Positions 11,196-21,620 of a stretch of DNA of 64,000 nucleotides are shown one piece after another. Origin of the DNA: Coemansia sp. RSA 487 (lineage: Eukaryota > Kickxellomycota > Kickxellomycetes > Kickxellales > Kickxellaceae); NCBI GenBank assembly GCA_027577595.1, contig JANBRJ010000070.1:1-64000 (forward strand), read 5' to 3'. The position numbers and the translations under genes are program-made. Numbering within the stretch: position 1 is the stretch's first letter; each line of letters opens with the position of its first letter. The notes under the pieces were generated by a model that saw nothing but the letters and a program-made list of their open reading frames with translations, was not told the origin of the DNA and ran no database searches.

Positions 11196-11885
11196 TTTCG
11201 ATGATATCTAACGAAGGAACGGGAAGTTTCTTCTACAATGAAAAAAACAAGTCGAAAGAGTGTGAATTGCCGATAAGTAAGCTGCTTGGTCTTTTACAAA
11301 TTCATGTGTTGTCCGTATTAGTCGTGTGCAAGGCAAGCCTTTGCCTTTTTCAATTCTGGTGTAAGCGAAAGAAAAGTGTGAATTTTGCTTGGATTCCCAA
11401 AGACTCAAGCGAATCCAAAATAAGCGGCTTGTCGACACCGGAAATCGTTATCTATGGAAGAAATAAGGTTTCTAGTGGCCTATTTTCTCCTTGCCTTTGT
11501 CAACAAGGCTTCCATGCCATCGGGATGCTGGTTTTTCATTCAACAGGCAAGGGCGTCCTAAAGTGCTCACCTTTTTTACAATCAAGAGAATGAGAAAGGA
11601 AAATGATATCGATTAAAGAAAGGAAAAAAGAAGAGTATTGAATGCCAGTGCGAAACTTAGCTAGAGAGAAAAAATATAAAAGCAGTCCAGAGATAAACGA
11701 AAACCGAGTCGAACCAACGATCTAAGCGAGCCGACATGACCTAAGCAAACTGGCGCTGCCGAGACCACCACCACCAAAAACTCGCCATATATCCAAAGAG
11801 CAAGCAGCACTTTGTTGTCTTTCGCTCAAATGTCTGTTATATCTTTCAAAAACACAACTACAAACAGAGCCTTAACCGTGATGCA
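11196..11885. promoter_or_regulatory. Divergent promoter region ATP3 / OPA3-like
   Basis: About 690 bases separate the two starts, which point away from each other. A plus-strand frame of 130 codons begins at 11201, six bases from the ATP3 start. It has no motif and lies where the ATP3 promoter should be, so I treat it as noncoding. The last 100 bases before OPA3 are rich in C, A and T like other leaders here. Confidence 0.4.
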
Positions 11886-12530
11886 ATGAGCTCGTTCAAA
11901 ATCGCTTCGCTTCTGTTCCGCACTCTTTCGAAGCCCGTGGCCAACGCGCTGAAGCAACAAGCAAAGTCGCACAACGTATTCCGGGCCTTATGCATCAACG
12001 TTGCGCAAATAGCGCACCGCACAGAGATGACGTGGAAAATGAACATACTCGGATACAAGAAAGAGAAGATCCGGCCGCTCAACGACGCGCGTGCAATAGA
12101 CGCAGGCGCAAACTTCCTGGGCGAGGCATTTATATTCGGGGTGGCGCTGTCGCTGATATTCGCAGAGCAGATGCGGAGCCGCAACCAGGCGCAGCGGCGG
12201 CGCGATGCGGTGGATGACAGGCTGGATGATGTTGAGAGAAGCGTGCGTGGGTTCCAGGATGACGTGCGGGAGCTGCAGCAGCAGCGCGACCGGCTGGCGG
12301 TCCAGGTCGACGGGCTAGCGGAGGAGGCGGCGGGGCTGAGCACGATACTGATGCATGTTTTGGGAAAGGACATTCACAGGCTTCACGCAGAGCGCGGCCA
12401 CGCGCCGACAGAAATCACCCAGGACATGGTTGACAGGTTCACCAACGGCGAGAACATCGATGCAAAGCTCCGCAGAACAGAGGACAGCGCATCGCCCTCT
12501 GCGCTTGCAGCCAAGCAAAGTGCAAAATGA
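11886..12530 (+). CDS. OPA3-like mitochondrial protein
   Basis: A 214-residue protein of the OPA3 family, mitochondrial membrane proteins whose loss in humans causes optic atrophy and 3-methylglutaconic aciduria; the molecular role is unsettled. The family core is clear: KIASLLFRTLSKPVANALKQ near the start, then FRALCINVAQIAHR, a basic middle, and GANFLGEAFIFGVALSLIFAEQ, the conserved membrane-associated segment. After it comes a charged coiled coil (about residues 95-145) rich in R, D, Q and E, then a polar tail. The start at 11886 is the first ATG and precedes the conserved block directly. It converges with MCD4 189 bases downstream. Confidence 0.88.
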   Translation: MSSFKIASLLFRTLSKPVANALKQQAKSHNVFRALCINVAQIAHRTEMTWKMNILGYKKEKIRPLNDARAIDAGANFLGEAFIFGVALSLIFAEQMRSRNQAQRRRDAVDDRLDDVERSVRGFQDDVRELQQQRDRLAVQVDGLAEEAAGLSTILMHVLGKDIHRLHAERGHAPTEITQDMVDRFTNGENIDAKLRRTEDSASPSALAAKQSAK

Positions 12531-12719
12531 CATTTCCCCCTTTTTCTACTCGTCCCTCCCTGTGTGCTAGTCCTGCGCACCTTTCCTGCTACACATTCTG
12601 CTTCTTCCTCTTGTATCGCTCTTTACACATCCACCATTGTTTTGTAAACATGAATCCACGTATTATTTGCATGTATAAAATAGGCATTTAAAGGCGCTCG
12701 GACCCATGGCATAGAAGAG

Positions 12720-15686
12720 CTAGCGCTGCTTTTGTGGTGGCTTTGCGTTGACAGCGGTGCCTGGGATCAGCACCCTGCCGACCAGGGCGTGGCTAAGGAC
12801 AAACAGGACTATGGCGAACAGGACAAATAGCCCCGAGATGCAGAAATGGCTTATGCTCATGCCAATGTCCAGCCAGCTGCCGTCGTCTCTGACGAGAAAG
12901 AAGAAGTTGACGGTCATCACGTCGGTGGTGCTGAGCACGAAGAGGAAGAGGCTGAAGGGTGGGAGCTCCAGGCTGCGGTTGAGGACGCCAAAGACGGCCG
13001 AAACAAGGAAGAATGGGATGAAGATCTTGAACAGGAGAAGCGCAGTCATCATAAACGGATCAAACACAGTGATGAGCCGATAGACCGAATCAAGCGAGAA
13101 CGAGGCCAGCGACGCTACGTTTCCGGTTCCAAAGAAGGCAACGTTCACGAAGAACAGGAACATGATTCCTGTGCGCATGTCGCTCAGTTCCAGAGTGCGC
13201 CCGAGGCCGAGGACTCCGTCGCCAGCACGAACTGATGACAGTCGAGACAGCCGTGTCTGTTCGGTAGGGGCAAAAAGACGGTCTTCGGCGCGCTCCTGGT
13301 ACAGCGCGCGCTCGATAGCCAGCCACAGGAGGAGCACCACGGAATACGCAAAGTAGAAGATGCTTTCGTAGGAGACGGTCAGCAGAACAAAGGGCGCAGC
13401 AAAGGCCACATAGATGGTCACAAGGCGGTACAGGTAGTGCTGGTCGCGCGCACCGTTGTTGAGCTTGGAGCCGTGCAGTAGCGGGAGCAGCGTCGAGACG
13501 ACCAGGATGGCCCAGCAGCCAAGCTGGTAGTGGCGTGGGAGGTAGCCGCGCTCCTGGGTCGCCTTGGATGTGGCGGGGCCGAGGACCGTAGCAGCGGCCA
13601 CCAGCAGAACCTCAACAAGGATGATCAGGCGGTCGAGGGCAATTGCATTGTGCGCACGCTTCGCAGAGACGCCCGGCGGAGGCAGCACAAAGGCGCGGCT
13701 GCGATGCCAGGCATAGCTCCCGCTCGCAGCAATCAGCAGGCCACCGACTATCACCAGCCCCAGGTGGTCGTTGCGTTCGACTGGAAGCAGCGTAAACACG
13801 GACGTCAGCATGCAGAACAGGGTCCACAGCGAGAGCAGCCCCATGTGCTTGCGGCGGAACTTTGCCGAGACCGTCAGCGGCCAGAAGACCGCCAGCAGCA
13901 TGAAGGCCGCCGTGTACACGCGCCGGTCAAAGTACGCGTACACAAGAGCCTCAAGGACTGCGACATAGCCGAGGACAAACGCAAGCGGCCGCCAGCGGAC
14001 AGACATGCGCAGGTAGTTGGCGGAGATCTGCTGCATGAGCGGCGCCTGCTGGAGTGTCTCAGTCCAGAAATATACGGGGAAGGCAACGTACGCATAGTAC
14101 ATGGCCGGCGATTTTTGGCGGTAAAACATGGCAGCAAACAACGCAAAGACAAGCAGACCCAGGATGCCAATTGCCCGCGCACTCTTTGAGCGATACGAGC
14201 TGGCGGCATGCAGCTGCTGGCGCGGTCCGGACGGCGCCGGCAAGACGTAGGACCTAAAGATGAAAAGCAGGCTGTACGCGATCCAGCCAAGGTAGCCCAT
14301 CGAGACTATCGACCGCAGTAGCAGCCAGTCGTAGCGCTGGAAGTAGCGCAGCCCCTCGAGGCAGCGCGCTATGAGTTGCAAACACTCGGCTTCGGCGTCC
14401 TTGTAGCGGCGCGAGTCGATCAGGCGGCGGGTACGTGCAAGCGCGTGCTCGGGTGTGTTGTCGGGCTCGTGCATAGGGGCGTACGGCTGGAAGAACATCT
14501 CGGTCTTCTTCTTCTGGTCGTGCTTGACACGGTACTGCTCCAGCACCTGCAGCGCATTGACCAGCGCGGCGTTGGCGTTGAACTCGTCGCCAGCGTCGAT
14601 GTAGCCAAGCGGCAGCGTCCCTACAGAGTTGAGCGGGAAGTTGAGCCCCACGAGCGCAGCCATCAGCGGCGCAATGTCCGCCTGGTTGACGTCCTTGCGC
14701 TGGAACCGGTCGAGCCCCCAGCTGCTGGAGAAGGCGTCGTGGCCCGGCGCAACTTGGCCCGGCGGCGCCTCGGCGGGTTTAGAGACGCCGGCACCCCAGG
14801 CAATCAGCGGCGTGCGCGTGTTGTCGGGGTGGCCATCGCCATGCGCGCCGCGGTCGTTCATGCCGTGGTCTGCAGTGAAGACGTAGGCGGTCTGGGCGTC
14901 GTTTCCGTAGTAGGTCTCGAACTGCGAGACAAGCCGCTCGATGCCGCGGTCGACGAGGCGGATATTGTTGAGGTACTCCTCGGAGTAGGGCTTGAAGCCG
15001 TGGCCGTTGGTGTCGATTCCCAGCAGATGGAAGAAGAACACGATCTGGTCGCTGTGCATTGCGCGATGCAGCTCCGATCCGCTAATAGATGCACTCTCAA
15101 AGAACTTGTCGGCGCGCTTGAACACCCATGTGTCCAGCCGGTCGCCGTTTCCCGAAAAGTCCTCATACTCTTGCGGGTACATGTACGTGTCAACGCGCGA
15201 CTTGTCCGACGCGCCGTGCGCAAACATCAGCAGGATGTCAGGCGACCCGAACGACCATGTGTGGCGGCTCTCATTGAAGACGCTGTCAAACTCCACCGGG
15301 TTCATCTTCCACCCCTTCGTAACTGCGCTGACGTCCTCGTAGAACCCGGCGATTGCCGCTACGTGTCCTGGGCGGCTCTCTGTCGGCATGCGCGTATGCG
15401 ACACGCCCCACGACCCCTCGGCGCGCAGCTTGTTGAGCAGGAACGGCGCCAGCTCCTCCTTGTTGCCCGACGTCTGGTTGTTGTGCGGGCCGTAGATCTT
15501 GTCTGCGCGCAGCCCATCCGCGACAAACAGAACCAGCCGCTTGGCGGGTGCCTTGAGATTGACTCTGTGCGGCGTCATTCCATGCACCAGCGGCGAGCGG
15601 AAGTAAATGTCGAAAATGCTCAGCAGGTAGATAAGGTGGAACAGCACGCCAATGAGCAGCAGCCCATTGCGCGAAGCGGGTATCAT
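12720..15686 (-). CDS. MCD4: GPI ethanolamine phosphate transferase 1
   Basis: ER membrane enzyme that adds phosphoethanolamine to the first mannose of GPI precursors. It has 988 residues, close to the family size. Start 15686 is chosen because MIPASRNGLLLIGVLFHLIYL begins the first membrane anchor; the frame stays open upstream but without conserved sequence. The luminal alkaline-phosphatase-like domain shows the metal site LFVADGLRAD, the catalytic threonine in TESRPGHVA, and DHGMNDRGAHGDGHPDNTRT. From about residue 440 on, a string of hydrophobic helices forms the PigN C-terminal domain. It shares a 400-base divergent promoter with the palmitoyltransferase gene. Confidence 0.95.
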   Translation of the reverse strand: MIPASRNGLLLIGVLFHLIYLLSIFDIYFRSPLVHGMTPHRVNLKAPAKRLVLFVADGLRADKIYGPHNNQTSGNKEELAPFLLNKLRAEGSWGVSHTRMPTESRPGHVAAIAGFYEDVSAVTKGWKMNPVEFDSVFNESRHTWSFGSPDILLMFAHGASDKSRVDTYMYPQEYEDFSGNGDRLDTWVFKRADKFFESASISGSELHRAMHSDQIVFFFHLLGIDTNGHGFKPYSEEYLNNIRLVDRGIERLVSQFETYYGNDAQTAYVFTADHGMNDRGAHGDGHPDNTRTPLIAWGAGVSKPAEAPPGQVAPGHDAFSSSWGLDRFQRKDVNQADIAPLMAALVGLNFPLNSVGTLPLGYIDAGDEFNANAALVNALQVLEQYRVKHDQKKKTEMFFQPYAPMHEPDNTPEHALARTRRLIDSRRYKDAEAECLQLIARCLEGLRYFQRYDWLLLRSIVSMGYLGWIAYSLLFIFRSYVLPAPSGPRQQLHAASSYRSKSARAIGILGLLVFALFAAMFYRQKSPAMYYAYVAFPVYFWTETLQQAPLMQQISANYLRMSVRWRPLAFVLGYVAVLEALVYAYFDRRVYTAAFMLLAVFWPLTVSAKFRRKHMGLLSLWTLFCMLTSVFTLLPVERNDHLGLVIVGGLLIAASGSYAWHRSRAFVLPPPGVSAKRAHNAIALDRLIILVEVLLVAAATVLGPATSKATQERGYLPRHYQLGCWAILVVSTLLPLLHGSKLNNGARDQHYLYRLVTIYVAFAAPFVLLTVSYESIFYFAYSVVLLLWLAIERALYQERAEDRLFAPTEQTRLSRLSSVRAGDGVLGLGRTLELSDMRTGIMFLFFVNVAFFGTGNVASLASFSLDSVYRLITVFDPFMMTALLLFKIFIPFFLVSAVFGVLNRSLELPPFSLFLFVLSTTDVMTVNFFFLVRDDGSWLDIGMSISHFCISGLFVLFAIVLFVLSHALVGRVLIPGTAVNAKPPQKQR

Positions 15687-16086
15687 GTCTGGATTTTTTT
15701 GTGGGCTGAAGAGAGAAAAAGGCAATGGAGCTGTTAGGTCATACAGAGGATAAAGTGAAAAATGCGCAAAGGTTGGCCAAAACCAAGCGAAAGAAGAGGA
15801 AGAGAAGCGTCCGTTGATCGACCTTGGGCTCTGATCTGTTTGTGAGCCAGGTTCAAATAAATAAAATAAAAAAGCTTGGAGAGGCAGACCGCCTTCGTGT
15901 GGAGAAACAGACGCTGGCCAATTCCCGCTCCCCATCTATTCCAAGCCAAGGTTGCTCCACCTGTCTCTTTCTCCCCTCCTTCCCCTCCGTGTTCTGCGCT
16001 ATTTTATCCATACTCTTTCTCCCGCCACCCTGTAGTATAAACGCAAACCAACGTAAAACAATACAAAAACGAGAGCGTCTCAGCAT
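15687..16086. promoter_or_regulatory. Divergent promoter region MCD4 / PFA4-like
   Basis: A 400-base spacer between two outward-pointing genes. It contains runs of C and T on the plus strand shortly before 16087, typical of leaders in this genome, and no supported coding frame. I see no clear TATA box on either side. Confidence 0.4.
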
Positions 16087-17598
16087 ATGGCTTCTTCTTC
16101 TTCGGCGGCCGACGATAATAATGTGTACGACGCCGAGTTCGATGTTGGCAAGCTCTATGTGTGGGGTGTGTCGATTCTGATATGTTTCATCGGATACAGT
16201 AGCCAGCTATTCGTTTTCTGGGACTATCTCGGTGGTGCCTCGCTTAAGGCGCTTGTGGTTCTTGGCGTATTCAACTTTCTCCTGCACTTGCTGCTGTACA
16301 ACTATTACCTGGCAGTGACGGTGACGCCAGGCCACGTCCCCCTTGGGTGGGAGCCGCCGCTCGACGGTGCCAACGTGTATGAGCTGAAGCGCGACACGAT
16401 GAAGCCGCGGTACTGCCGGCTGTGTAAGGGGTTCAAGCCGCCGCGCACGCACCACTGCTCGGACTGCGACCGCTGCGTGCTCAAGATGGACCACCACTGC
16501 CCGTGGACAAACAACTGCGTGGGGTTCCACAACCAGGCGCACTTTCTGCGCTTTGTGTACACCGCCGACGCCGCCTGCGCTATGGCTATCCTCCTACACG
16601 CGCTGCGGCTGTACGAGCTGATTGTGGACTCGATCAACGGCACATACTATGTGCGCCAGCCGACGCAGATCGAGGTAGCGTTCTTGATCATCAACATCAC
16701 GCTGGCGAGCATCGTCCTGCTGTTTGTCGGCATCCTCAGCGGATACCACGTCTACCTCATCGGCTGCAACACCACCACCATCGAGTCCCGCGAGAAGGAG
16801 CGCGTCACTCGCCTGATCAAGACCAAGAAGTGCAAGCCCGCGCCATATCCATACGATCTCGGGCCGCTGCGGAATTTCAAGGCTGTCTTTGGCGATGTTG
16901 TGTGGCTCTGGTGGCTGCCCAGCCCTGCTGTTGGCACAGGGCTTGACTTTCCTATCGGCGACGGCCTGACACCACCAGTCTACTGGCCGCCCCCAGGCTA
17001 CACGCGCGAGGTTGCCACGCCAGATAAGGTCGAGCAGCACTGCAACCCGATGGAGTCCAGGGCCATCTATAGCGCGCCCGGTGGCGTCAGGGTTGTTGCT
17101 GAGGTCGACGATGATGGCGAGACCATTATCTGCCAGTACAACCAGTCAACCGACCCTGCGGCGCTCGAATGCGGCAGCGACAGCGGCGAGCTCCGCGGCA
17201 AAAGGGGCGGCGTTCTCACCGGGTTCATGGACAGCGGCAAGGACAACGACAAGAGCGAGTCTGGCGAGGGAAACTGGGACAACGACGACGACGACTACGA
17301 CAGCGACGATGACTTTGTGGGTCTAAAGCCCACGGCGACGCTTTCAACCGGCGTTAGCCTGCCTGGTCGCCCGGAGGCTGCAGGCATTGCTTCGCGCGGC
17401 AGCAGTGCCGCCGCTGCCACAAGCACGTTGCAGAGGCGCAACGTATTTGCGGCAGCCCGGCAGCGCAATAGCTACAGCGACAAGCTGTCCGACTACACGA
17501 CCAGAGATGCCACGGCTGCCGATGGCTACGACAGCGACGACGATGTCCCCCTCCTGCGTGCAAACGCACCAAAACCCAGGTCGCAAAAGATCGATTAG
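16087..17598 (+). CDS. PFA4: DHHC protein S-palmitoyltransferase, PFA4-like
   Basis: Adds palmitate to cysteines of membrane proteins; yeast Pfa4 acts in the ER on chitin synthase Chs3. It has 503 residues. Two membrane helices lie before residue 80. The cysteine-rich domain begins with C110 (CRLCKGFKPPRTHHC), reaches the catalytic DHHC at 135-138 and ends WTNNCVGFHNQAHFLRF. Two more helices follow. Then comes YPYDLGPLRNFKAVFGDVVW, the hallmark of the PFA4 branch. The last 150 residues are acidic and low-complexity (a D/S-rich stretch near residue 400) and longer than in yeast. The branch assignment is fairly sure from the C-terminal motif. Confidence 0.9.
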   Translation: MASSSSAADDNNVYDAEFDVGKLYVWGVSILICFIGYSSQLFVFWDYLGGASLKALVVLGVFNFLLHLLLYNYYLAVTVTPGHVPLGWEPPLDGANVYELKRDTMKPRYCRLCKGFKPPRTHHCSDCDRCVLKMDHHCPWTNNCVGFHNQAHFLRFVYTADAACAMAILLHALRLYELIVDSINGTYYVRQPTQIEVAFLIINITLASIVLLFVGILSGYHVYLIGCNTTTIESREKERVTRLIKTKKCKPAPYPYDLGPLRNFKAVFGDVVWLWWLPSPAVGTGLDFPIGDGLTPPVYWPPPGYTREVATPDKVEQHCNPMESRAIYSAPGGVRVVAEVDDDGETIICQYNQSTDPAALECGSDSGELRGKRGGVLTGFMDSGKDNDKSESGEGNWDNDDDDYDSDDDFVGLKPTATLSTGVSLPGRPEAAGIASRGSSAAAATSTLQRRNVFAAARQRNSYSDKLSDYTTRDATAADGYDSDDDVPLLRANAPKPRSQKID

Positions 17599-17722
17599 AA
17601 ACTAGAAGAGCGGCCTGCACTGCCGCGCTACTTGGCGTGTTTCATTGAGGTTTCTCCACTTTTACAACTAGCATCCATCCATTACATACACTTGAACGTT
17701 GAAACGGAACGAAAAATGAGCC

Positions 17723-18421
17723 TTACTTGACAAACTTTGAGTTGTAGTACACGGTCTCCAGCTCGCGCACGGCTGTGTCGAGCGCAGCGCCCAGTTCCTC
17801 AATCTCGCTGCGGGTGGCCTGTGCGCGGGATTCGAGAGCCCTGCGGCGCTTGTCTGCCATCGCCGTAAGCGTTGCTGTGTCGTTGACGAGGTATGCGCGC
17901 TTGATATCTGCCACCATGGCAAGCAGGTTCTCTACTGATCGGACCATGGTAGCAGCTCTCGTCTGGGCGCTGTATGCCTCCTGCGCTACCACGTACTTGT
18001 CCTTTGTGGGCTCCATCCTTGAGCTGCTACCGTTAGAAGTAACACCAGCCGTGGTAGCATTAGGACCAGCGGCTTCCTCGCCATTATCCTCACCCTCGTT
18101 CTCGTCCTCGTCCTCGCTTCCATCTACATATTCATCTTCATCATCGCCCATGCCGTCGTCCCGGTCGTCTGTGTTTTGCGCACTCTCTGCCCTGGGATTT
18201 CTGCGTCTCCGCGGAGGACGCATGCCGGCCAGTATGCTGTTGATGTCTCTGTTGTGGACTCTGCTGGCCTGTATTATCTCGCCAAAGGAGTTGAGAAGCT
18301 GCTCGATCTCGCCGTCCAGCCGTTTGTTAAGACGTGCCTCGGCTTCTGCATTGTTGCTCTTGGCAAGGTGCTTTTTTGCAGCAAGCGCAGCTGGGTCGTC
18401 GTTGCGGACACGTCTAAACAT
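17723..18421 (-). CDS. MED22: Mediator complex subunit 22
   Basis: Subunit of the Mediator head module, which links activators to RNA polymerase II. The protein has 232 residues. The N-terminal helix region reads LNKRLDGEIEQLLNSFGEI, matching the Med22/Srb6 start. An insert of about 80 acidic residues (D/E-rich, around 90-130) separates it from the second conserved part, AQEAYSAQTRAATMVRSVE followed by LLAMVADIKRAYLVND, the family signature of the second and third helices. The start MFRRVRNDDP is chosen over an in-frame upstream ATG because the extra residues would be read from an A-rich leader. The acidic insert is longer than in most family members. Confidence 0.85.
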   Translation of the reverse strand: MFRRVRNDDPAALAAKKHLAKSNNAEAEARLNKRLDGEIEQLLNSFGEIIQASRVHNRDINSILAGMRPPRRRRNPRAESAQNTDDRDDGMGDDEDEYVDGSEDEDENEGEDNGEEAAGPNATTAGVTSNGSSSRMEPTKDKYVVAQEAYSAQTRAATMVRSVENLLAMVADIKRAYLVNDTATLTAMADKRRRALESRAQATRSEIEELGAALDTAVRELETVYYNSKFVK

Positions 18422-19421
18422 GGCATACACTAACTGTGGTTTTTTTTTAAAAAAAAAATAATCTGAGAGGGAACGCAAAAGACGTTGGTGTTAAAAGACG
18501 AAAATAGCATCTGTAATCGGGTCGTTGCCAGACCGACTTTGCGGTTTGTTGGAATACCACCAAGTCAAGGGATAATGGGGGCTGATCACCACTGCTGCGA
18601 CGTTTGGGCTGCACCTCCTCTACTGTTCCTTTCTTGCTACAGCAGATGTCCTGGGCTTTGGGCATGTGCTGTTTCCGTAGAGCAGATCAGGACCAGCATC
18701 AAGTAGCCCTGGCTTGTGACGGTAGATGGAAGTCCAGGAAGAAGGGCCGACGATCTTGATCGGAGCTTGTCAGCAACCTACCTTTATCCCCTTTTTATTA
18801 AGAGAGATGAATGCAATCTAAACCAGCGTGTGTATTCTCACTTGCTCTGCCGTCGATGCTGGTTCCTTCTTCTCCGCACTTGGGTAGCTGGAGAGGCAGG
18901 CCTATTTCCTTTTTTTTCTTTTGCTCAGACAGCATGGTCCACAAATTGTGTTCCAAGGACTCTTTCCCCCCCCCAATTCCCGGCGCATGGCCTGCCAATG
19001 GCTCTGCTTCTGCAGCTTATGATGATATCTGGACCCTTGTGCGAATTTCCGCCACCTCTCTTTTTCCGCAAGTCTCTTGCTTCTCTATTTTATTTGTTGC
19101 TTGTTTAAACACATTTTTCTCTACTCTTTTTGGCATCGCCCACAATAACCTGCAGATACGACACATCTCCACATCAGCCCTGCCATTAGGGCTTTACTAG
19201 ACATCTACAGCCCCGATAAAAAGGTACTTTCCTTATATCAAAAGGGAGGAAAACGTTGCTACTGTCATTATATATATACTGGACTAGGAGACTAACTCTG
19301 CCTCGAACAAAGAAGCTCCCTAGTCGCACAAAACAAGTTAAAGATTCCTCTTATAAGGCTCTGGCAGCCATCATTCTCTATCTGTGGTCATATAACGTTG
19401 AAATATAGCAGAGATAGCGCT
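18422..19421. promoter_or_regulatory. Divergent promoter region MED22 / YTP1
   Basis: About 1 kb of pyrimidine-rich DNA with poly-T and poly-C runs. A frame of 129-130 codons near 18716-19200 is rich in F, S, C and L, as expected from CT-rich noncoding DNA, and is not supported. A good TATA sequence lies at 19269-19278 before YTP1. Confidence 0.45.
19269..19278 (+). promoter_or_regulatory. TATA box of the YTP1-like gene
   Basis: The run TATATATATA lies 144 bases upstream of the YTP1-like start on the same strand, with no other gene between. It is the cleanest TATA-like element in this intergenic region. Confidence 0.4.
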
Positions 19422-20900
19422 ATGGACATACAGCAAAGGCCAGGCATACGGACTGTGATGCTGCTACTGCTTCTGGCGGGTGCGATGCCGCCGGTACTTG
19501 GGCACGACCACCACGGCGCCAACATGAACTTTGATGCCGGAGAGCCCATCGGCGGGGTTCTCAAGGCGCACATCTTCCTGATGTCGGTTGCGTTCGGGGC
19601 GCTATTCCCGGTGGGGCTTGTGCTGGGGCTGAAGAAAAACAAATGGCACGTGCCCGTGCAGGCAACCGGCGGGGTTCTCGCAATTGTCGGATTTATACTA
19701 GGACACGCCCACGGCGGACGCGCATTCCCGGACAACGCGCACAGCAAATTCAGCTGGTTCATGCTGTGGCTGCTTGTAGGGCAGCTCGGGGCGGGGATCT
19801 ACCTGAAGCTGCATACCGAGCGGCGGTTCAACGACCGCGCGCGGCCGTTTGTCAAGATTGCGCACAAGATCATGGCGATAGTGATGGTGGTGGCCACATA
19901 CGTGCAGGTGCTGCTTGGCGTGGTGGCGTGGCTCGGGTACTGCTATGACGGCTATTTTGGCCAATGTCTGGCACATCTGATCATGGGGAGCTCGTTCCTT
20001 GCGTACGGCGTGTGGCTGCTGCTTCTTGTGCGTGTGGCTACGCCCTGGCTGACCCGCATCGGCCGCTCGCCAGAGCTATACGACAGCGCGCTGATAATGG
20101 TGTGGGGGCTGTTCAACACCTTCACCGAGCACGGCTTTGTCGAGAAGGCGCACGGCTGGTCGCACAAGGACCTGCAGCACACCAGTCTCGGAGTCATCTG
20201 GTTCTGCGGCGGCCTGCTGTCGACCTACATGCTCCGAAAGTCCAGCCCTGCCGACCGCAGCATGTTCCCTGCCATCATCCTGATCTTCACCGGCTGCGCT
20301 ATGGGCGCCCACGAGCAAGACACGGAGTTCTCGACGCAGGTACACTTTGTCTTTGGTCTGTCTCTGGTGCTGGCTGGCCTGACGCGCTGCGTCGAGATCA
20401 TGCTCATCACCACAGGCCTTGTGCGCTCCGACAGCAAAGCTCCAAACCCCTTCCAGTACATCCCTGTCTTCTTCCTCTGCCACTCGGGAATGGCTTTCAT
20501 GTCCGCCAACAAGCAGAACGTCGCCGCAATTGAGGCAATGGGCATCGACATCGGCACCTTCTCGCTGGCCTACCTCTCCATCTCGTTCCTGCTGTTCCTC
20601 TACGCCTATTTCCTGATACAGCTCTACATTGATCTTGGCAGCCGCAACGAGAAGAGCACGTCGCTTCCAACATCAGAGGATGGCGTTGCCTACCACTCTG
20701 TGAGCCAGGCTGTTGATCCTGCGCGCTTCTCACCACGCGCCAGCGAGGATATTCCTCGTGATCCCCATGTTCTCTTTGACGCTGCTGACGAAGGCATTCT
20801 TGACCACCAGGACCGGGGCAGTCTTAATGGAGTCCACCGCTACAGAGGCAGCCCTCGGTCATCTGACGAGATCGAGCTTGGCCCGATGCGCAGCGTCTGA
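19422..20900 (+). CDS. YTP1-like polytopic membrane protein
   Basis: A 492-residue fungal membrane protein of the YTP1 family, whose biochemical role is not established; part of it resembles cytochrome b561-type four-helix modules. A signal peptide (VMLLLLLAGAMPPVLG) is followed by a histidine-rich HDHHG motif. About ten membrane helices follow, with conserved histidines at helix edges (GHAHGGRAF, IAHKIMAIVMVVATYVQVLL, CLAHLIMG, HDLQH-like HKDLQHTSLGVIWF) that could bind haem or metal. The C-terminal 80 residues are cytosolic and polar. Start 19422 is the first ATG; the frame upstream lacks one. Family assignment is good, function open. Confidence 0.8.
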   Translation: MDIQQRPGIRTVMLLLLLAGAMPPVLGHDHHGANMNFDAGEPIGGVLKAHIFLMSVAFGALFPVGLVLGLKKNKWHVPVQATGGVLAIVGFILGHAHGGRAFPDNAHSKFSWFMLWLLVGQLGAGIYLKLHTERRFNDRARPFVKIAHKIMAIVMVVATYVQVLLGVVAWLGYCYDGYFGQCLAHLIMGSSFLAYGVWLLLLVRVATPWLTRIGRSPELYDSALIMVWGLFNTFTEHGFVEKAHGWSHKDLQHTSLGVIWFCGGLLSTYMLRKSSPADRSMFPAIILIFTGCAMGAHEQDTEFSTQVHFVFGLSLVLAGLTRCVEIMLITTGLVRSDSKAPNPFQYIPVFFLCHSGMAFMSANKQNVAAIEAMGIDIGTFSLAYLSISFLLFLYAYFLIQLYIDLGSRNEKSTSLPTSEDGVAYHSVSQAVDPARFSPRASEDIPRDPHVLFDAADEGILDHQDRGSLNGVHRYRGSPRSSDEIELGPMRSV

Positions 20901-21620
20901 GACAGCTCTTTTGTCTGTCAACATTCTTAATTTTTACCGCCATATAGCTAAATATCCTTGTCTTTTTTCTCCGTGTTGTTTCTAAAGATGTTCCAACCCC
21001 CTTATTTGGTGTGACTCTTGCTCTGTCGACTGTTTGTGTCCAGCTCTTGCCGAAACTGTGTCGCAAGTATACTTTGCTCTGCTTTTTGATTCTCAGTTGT
21101 TTCTGCAGGCTTGGAATTCTGCAACTGGAAAGGGGGGAAAAACACAGATACCGGTCTTATGGTCTGTATTTTGTGGAGATCAAGTGAACACGCCGTAGAT
21201 ATATGCTAGAGTCTCCAAACATCTGGGCCCTCCATGTTCTAACCAACGTCTGGTTTGCTTTGCTTTGCCCCCAGAAACTCCGGTAAACATACTTTGCATA
21301 CATGTTTAAAATACTTGCTTTTTTTCTAAAACAATGTTTTTTTTGGCTCTTCCTTACCAAATTAGCGGCGCATTGTATATTTCCAAATGTGTATTTCCAA
21401 TACAACCCTTATGTGGCATTTCCTTTCTTTTATATAGTAGTGTTTGCAAATATCGGTGTCGGCTACAAAAATACATTGAAATATCGACTTATCTGGCACC
21501 TTGCAAATGTGACATGTCTCTTTTTTTTTCCATAAGAAATACCGCATTTTGTACGTACAGCATTTCTTTTATTTTCTATAAAAAAGCCTTCTAAACTGGG
21601 CAGCGCTTTGTCGAACACAA
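20901..21620. other. AT-rich intergenic region
   Basis: About 720 bases of T-rich DNA with several poly-T runs (around 21320-21350 and 21520). It is the 3' region of the YTP1-like gene and the promoter side of the secreted protein gene. Frames of 60-86 codons here are hydrophobic products of T-rich DNA; none is supported. Confidence 0.4.

Noticed and set aside
11201-11593. 130-codon ATG frame in the ATP3/OPA3 spacer
   Set aside because: It starts six bases from the ATP3 start on the other strand, has no motif and occupies the expected promoter.
14376-15737. 453-codon plus-strand frame
   Set aside because: Antisense shadow of MCD4, whose domains are unmistakable on the other strand.
18716-19200. 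Overlapping 129-130-codon frames before YTP1
   Set aside because: Rich in F, S, C, L and P as expected from CT-rich DNA; no motif.
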